This document shows positions 61,198 to 63,329 of a stretch of DNA of 63,329 nt, piece by piece (position 1 is the stretch's first letter; every line of letters begins with the position of its first letter). Made by a program: the position numbers and the translations under genes. The notes below the pieces were generated by a model. That model was not told the DNA's origin, searched no databases, and saw only the letters and a program-made list of their open reading frames with translations. This stretch comes from CAZUVM01 sp964623885 (GTDB lineage Bacteria > Verrucomicrobiota > Verrucomicrobiia > Limisphaerales > UBA8199): assembly GCA_964623885.1 (NCBI GenBank), contig CAZUVM010000043.1, positions 1 to 63,329 on the forward strand, given 5' to 3'.

Positions 61198-62970
61198 CTA
61201 GTTGGTTGCCGACGCGGCCATTGGATTTTTCACGTATTCCGTCATCACTGCTTCGCGGAGGAGCGGGGGCGGCACCAGGCCTTGGGCGAGGATGAAGTCG
61301 TGGAAGGATTGGCGGTCGAAGTTCTTGCCCATCATGCGCTCGACGTCGGTGCGCAGCTCCATCAGGCGCGAGTAGCCGACGAAATAGGAAGGGGCCTGGC
61401 CCGGGCCCCAGAAGGTATAGCGCTCGACTTCCTGAGTAGCCATCGCGTGCGATAAAATCACTTCGTCCTCGAGCACGTGGTAGGCGTCTTCGCGAGTCAT
61501 GCGTCCGAGCTGCAGCGAGGGATCGAGAAAGGCGCGAGCGGCGCGCATCAAGCGATGTTGACAGGCAATTAACTGGCCATCGAGCGGTTCATACGGCTGC
61601 ATCTCGGCTTCGGCATAAAGGCCCCAACCCTCGACGTTCACGCTATTGAAAGCGAATAACGCACGCGCCAGCGAGACGCCTTTTTCGATGATGGACGCGA
61701 ACTGCAATTCATGCCCGGGACGCGCTTCGTGTGCGCTGAGCGTCCACGAGGCGGCATCGAAGGTGAAGTCGTCGAAGCCAACGTCTCCCTTGCCGTTCGC
61801 CGAAGGGATTCGCAACGGTAGAACAAAAGCCCCCTGCTCTCCCGTGTTGCCGATGAGGCGGGGCGGGTCCATATGCGGCGCGGGCGTGGCAGCCGTCTCG
61901 GCTTCGGAAGCGATACGGAACTTCGTCTCGCGCTGCGGCAGCGTGACGATGTGGTTCTCTCTGATGATGCGTTCAATCTCCTTCATGCGCGCCTCGTAAT
62001 GCGGCAGGATATCTTTCCCATTGAACTGGTTCTTTTTGAGATCGCGAATGACGTCGCGGTAGTCATTTGATTTAAACCCTTTTTCTTTGGCCACCAGCGG
62101 CGCCAGGGTATTCATCTCGTTCTGAATCTCGCGGAACGACGTCTTGGCGCGGCTGATTAGCTCCTCGACTGGCATGTGATTGCCGAACTGCAACAGCGCG
62201 AACCGGTACAACTCCGGCGGCAAGCGGAAGTCGTCCGTCGCACGAGGCATCACGTCGCTCTGCAAGAAGGTTTCGTATTCATCCACTTGTTTCTTCAGCT
62301 CGGCAAAGGCGAGTTCGTAGCCGGCCACGTTGTATTTTTTAAACAGTTGCTCGATGCCCGCGACGTAGCGCGGGCTGTTGCCCATGTCTTTGACGAGGTT
62401 GTCCTTAAACGGGCCGAGGAGGTTTTTGTCGCCCAAGTGAGCACGCGTGTAGGCCATGGCTTGCTTTGTGAGAGGGACGGTGTCCGGCTCGAGGCCGGCG
62501 TATTTACGGAGCCGGACCAGGGCCGCGCCACGGCGCTCGGGAGCAACCTGGTCATCGAGCAGCGCGCGCAAGCCTTGGAACACGGTTAGCGGAATATCGA
62601 AATAAGGGAGCTTGTATTTCTCCTCGAGGCGCGTGCCTTCAATGCGAAGGAGGGCGCTGTTAGTCAGGATCTGCAAATCCTGCTGGACGGCCGGTTCGCG
62701 CTCGGCGGCAAGCCGGGCTTCGAGTTGCCTTAGACCCGCTTCGAAATCGGCAGTAACACGCTGGTTGAGGTCGAGCGGCAATGAACTTATGTCGGTGTCA
62801 TGGCCCTCAACGCCGAACCGCGAGGCGGTTTCGGGCGCGTACTTGGCGATGATCTGGAGCAAAATTGCGGCGTTGGTATTGCTGCGATGCACCCAGTCGG
62901 GAACAGGGGCGGCGGGACTGGAGGCGGTGAGCGCGAAAAGGGCGACAGTAGATAGTAAGATGGTGCGCAT
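61198..62970 (-). CDS. DUF885 (M32-like metallopeptidase) exported protein
   Basis: A 590-residue protein with a signal peptide (MRTILLSTVALFALTASSPAA). The DUF885 metal site is AHEARPGHELQ near residue 414, a HE-x2-PGH-x-LQ variant of the zincin site. The downstream glutamate region is VNVEGWGLYAEAEMQPYEP, and EDEVILSHAMATQEVERYTFWGPGQAPSYFVGYSRL near 520. Members are believed to be carboxypeptidase-like zinc peptidases, but no substrate is known. Complete. Confidence 0.9.
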   Translation of the reverse strand: MRTILLSTVALFALTASSPAAPVPDWVHRSNTNAAILLQIIAKYAPETASRFGVEGHDTDISSLPLDLNQRVTADFEAGLRQLEARLAAEREPAVQQDLQILTNSALLRIEGTRLEEKYKLPYFDIPLTVFQGLRALLDDQVAPERRGAALVRLRKYAGLEPDTVPLTKQAMAYTRAHLGDKNLLGPFKDNLVKDMGNSPRYVAGIEQLFKKYNVAGYELAFAELKKQVDEYETFLQSDVMPRATDDFRLPPELYRFALLQFGNHMPVEELISRAKTSFREIQNEMNTLAPLVAKEKGFKSNDYRDVIRDLKKNQFNGKDILPHYEARMKEIERIIRENHIVTLPQRETKFRIASEAETAATPAPHMDPPRLIGNTGEQGAFVLPLRIPSANGKGDVGFDDFTFDAASWTLSAHEARPGHELQFASIIEKGVSLARALFAFNSVNVEGWGLYAEAEMQPYEPLDGQLIACQHRLMRAARAFLDPSLQLGRMTREDAYHVLEDEVILSHAMATQEVERYTFWGPGQAPSYFVGYSRLMELRTDVERMMGKNFDRQSFHDFILAQGLVPPPLLREAVMTEYVKNPMAASATN

Positions 62971-63147
62971 AAGAATGAGTGGGTACGATGAATTTGGGGC
63001 AAGCCAGCGCGGATGTCCAATGGGAAATGATTAGAAGGATTAAGCGGAAGCCATGGAGTGAAGACCACGAAATACACGAAGAGATGACTCCCGCTAAGCA
63101 GAGGGGGACGGAAGCCGAACGCAAAGAATCCGGAGATGCATCATTAT

Positions 63148-63167
63148 TAAACCGTTAAAACGGTTTA
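63148..63167 (-). terminator. AT/GC stem-loop downstream of the antitoxin-like gene
   Basis: TAAACCGT and ACGGTTTA form a perfect 8-bp stem with a 4-nt loop, 50 nt past the stop of the gene ending at 63218 on the minus strand, and before the DUF885 start. AATAATG follows on that strand. It is a weak terminator by composition. Confidence 0.4.
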
Positions 63168-63217
63168 GCTTGTGTTTTGCGTGTGCGTACACCCCGCTTC
63201 AGCGCATACGCGTCAAC

Positions 63218-63329
63218 CTAAGAGGCACGTAATTTACGGCGTGGTTTCTTGGTTTTTCGGGTCAGCACGAGAGTGTTTTTGTCCTCCACCGACCACTCCC
63301 ATTCTTCACCTTTGGTCAGTTCCAATGCT
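63218..63329 (-). CDS. AbrB/MazE-like antitoxin C-terminal fragment (runs off the window)
   Basis: The minus strand from the right edge encodes 36 residues ending in TRKTKKPRRKLRAS and a stop at 63218-63220. ALELTKGEEWEWSVEDKNTLV has the L-x2-G-[DE]-x-W-x-V-E-D pattern of the second strand pair of AbrB/MazE swapped-hairpin antitoxins. The N-terminal half lies beyond 63329. Its partner toxin gene, if any, would be downstream but is not present between 63218 and 62970; the typical downstream gene is replaced by DUF885. Confidence 0.55.
   Translation of the reverse strand, partial: ALELTKGEEWEWSVEDKNTLVLTRKTKKPRRKLRAS

Overview
The window reads as a chromosomal segment from a Verrucomicrobiota bacterium, probably of the Pedosphaera / Limisphaerales (subdivision 3) type. 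This is an inference from gene content: a lipoprotein serpin, TAT-exported Gfo/Idh/MocA and DUF362 proteins, a secreted FlgD-Ig/beta-propeller protein, large hybrid two-component proteins, a GC-rich genome, and intergenic palindromes of the kind common in that group. I see no rRNA, CRISPR array, insertion sequence, integrase or prophage module. Both ends cut through a gene: rplK on the left and an AbrB/MazE-like antitoxin C-terminus on the right.

Layout. Positions 1-2990 hold the translation/secretion cluster on the minus strand, read as promoter, tRNA-Thr, tuf, tRNA-Trp, tRNA-Ser, secE, nusG, rplK. Positions 3060-11000 hold mixed single genes: an outer-membrane-type protein, TrpB2, a GDP-mannose hydrolase-like Nudix protein, a single-domain response regulator, a GNAT, small proteins, a DUF1801/YdeI protein and a secreted propeller protein. 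Positions 11100-16306 hold a tight heme operon hemE-hemN-hemG-hemH with 4-nt overlaps, facing a FeoA-like gene. Positions 16500-23500 hold a DUF362 protein, a serpin with two small tandem paralogs upstream, a ClC-CBS channel and GTP-dependent PEP carboxykinase. Positions 23755-27954 hold a 1399-residue Pls/PosA-type synthetase (adenylation, carrier, membrane helices, three tandem left-handed-helix domains) whose specificity pocket looks lysine-like. Positions 28191-30686 hold a hexuronate-type transporter and a mannonate dehydratase. Positions 30745-42003 hold phoH-ybeY, a HIT hydrolase, and a phosphorelay set: a REC-HK-REC-REC-Hpt kinase, two REC-Hpt-REC proteins and a LuxR-type regulator, mixed with BON, Mut7-C, OsmC and peroxiredoxin genes. 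Positions 42496-46112 hold the 4.5S SRP RNA, dnaX, ybaB, recR and a HAD phosphatase. Positions 46100-54568 hold a hypothetical protein, a rhomboid protease, a C39-like peptidase, a small HTH protein, a hexose-phosphate mutarotase divergent from a xylose isomerase-like gene, and a histidine kinase/OmpR pair. Positions 54900-63329 hold a MocR regulator, dnaG, an RRM protein, a shattered APC-permease pseudogene, a TAT oxidoreductase, a DUF885 peptidase and the antitoxin fragment.

How the genes work together. The heme operon covers uroporphyrinogen III to heme, with iron handling suggested by the adjacent FeoA-like protein. The ffs-dnaX-ybaB-recR block is a classical replication/repair neighbourhood. 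The MFS plus mannonate dehydratase pair and the mutarotase plus xylose isomerase-like pair point to plant-polysaccharide sugar use. The most distinctive items are the polycation-synthetase-like enzyme, the REC-Hpt-REC hub proteins, the inverted repeat enclosing the dnaX start codon, and a family of dispersed imperfect palindromes in the spacers.
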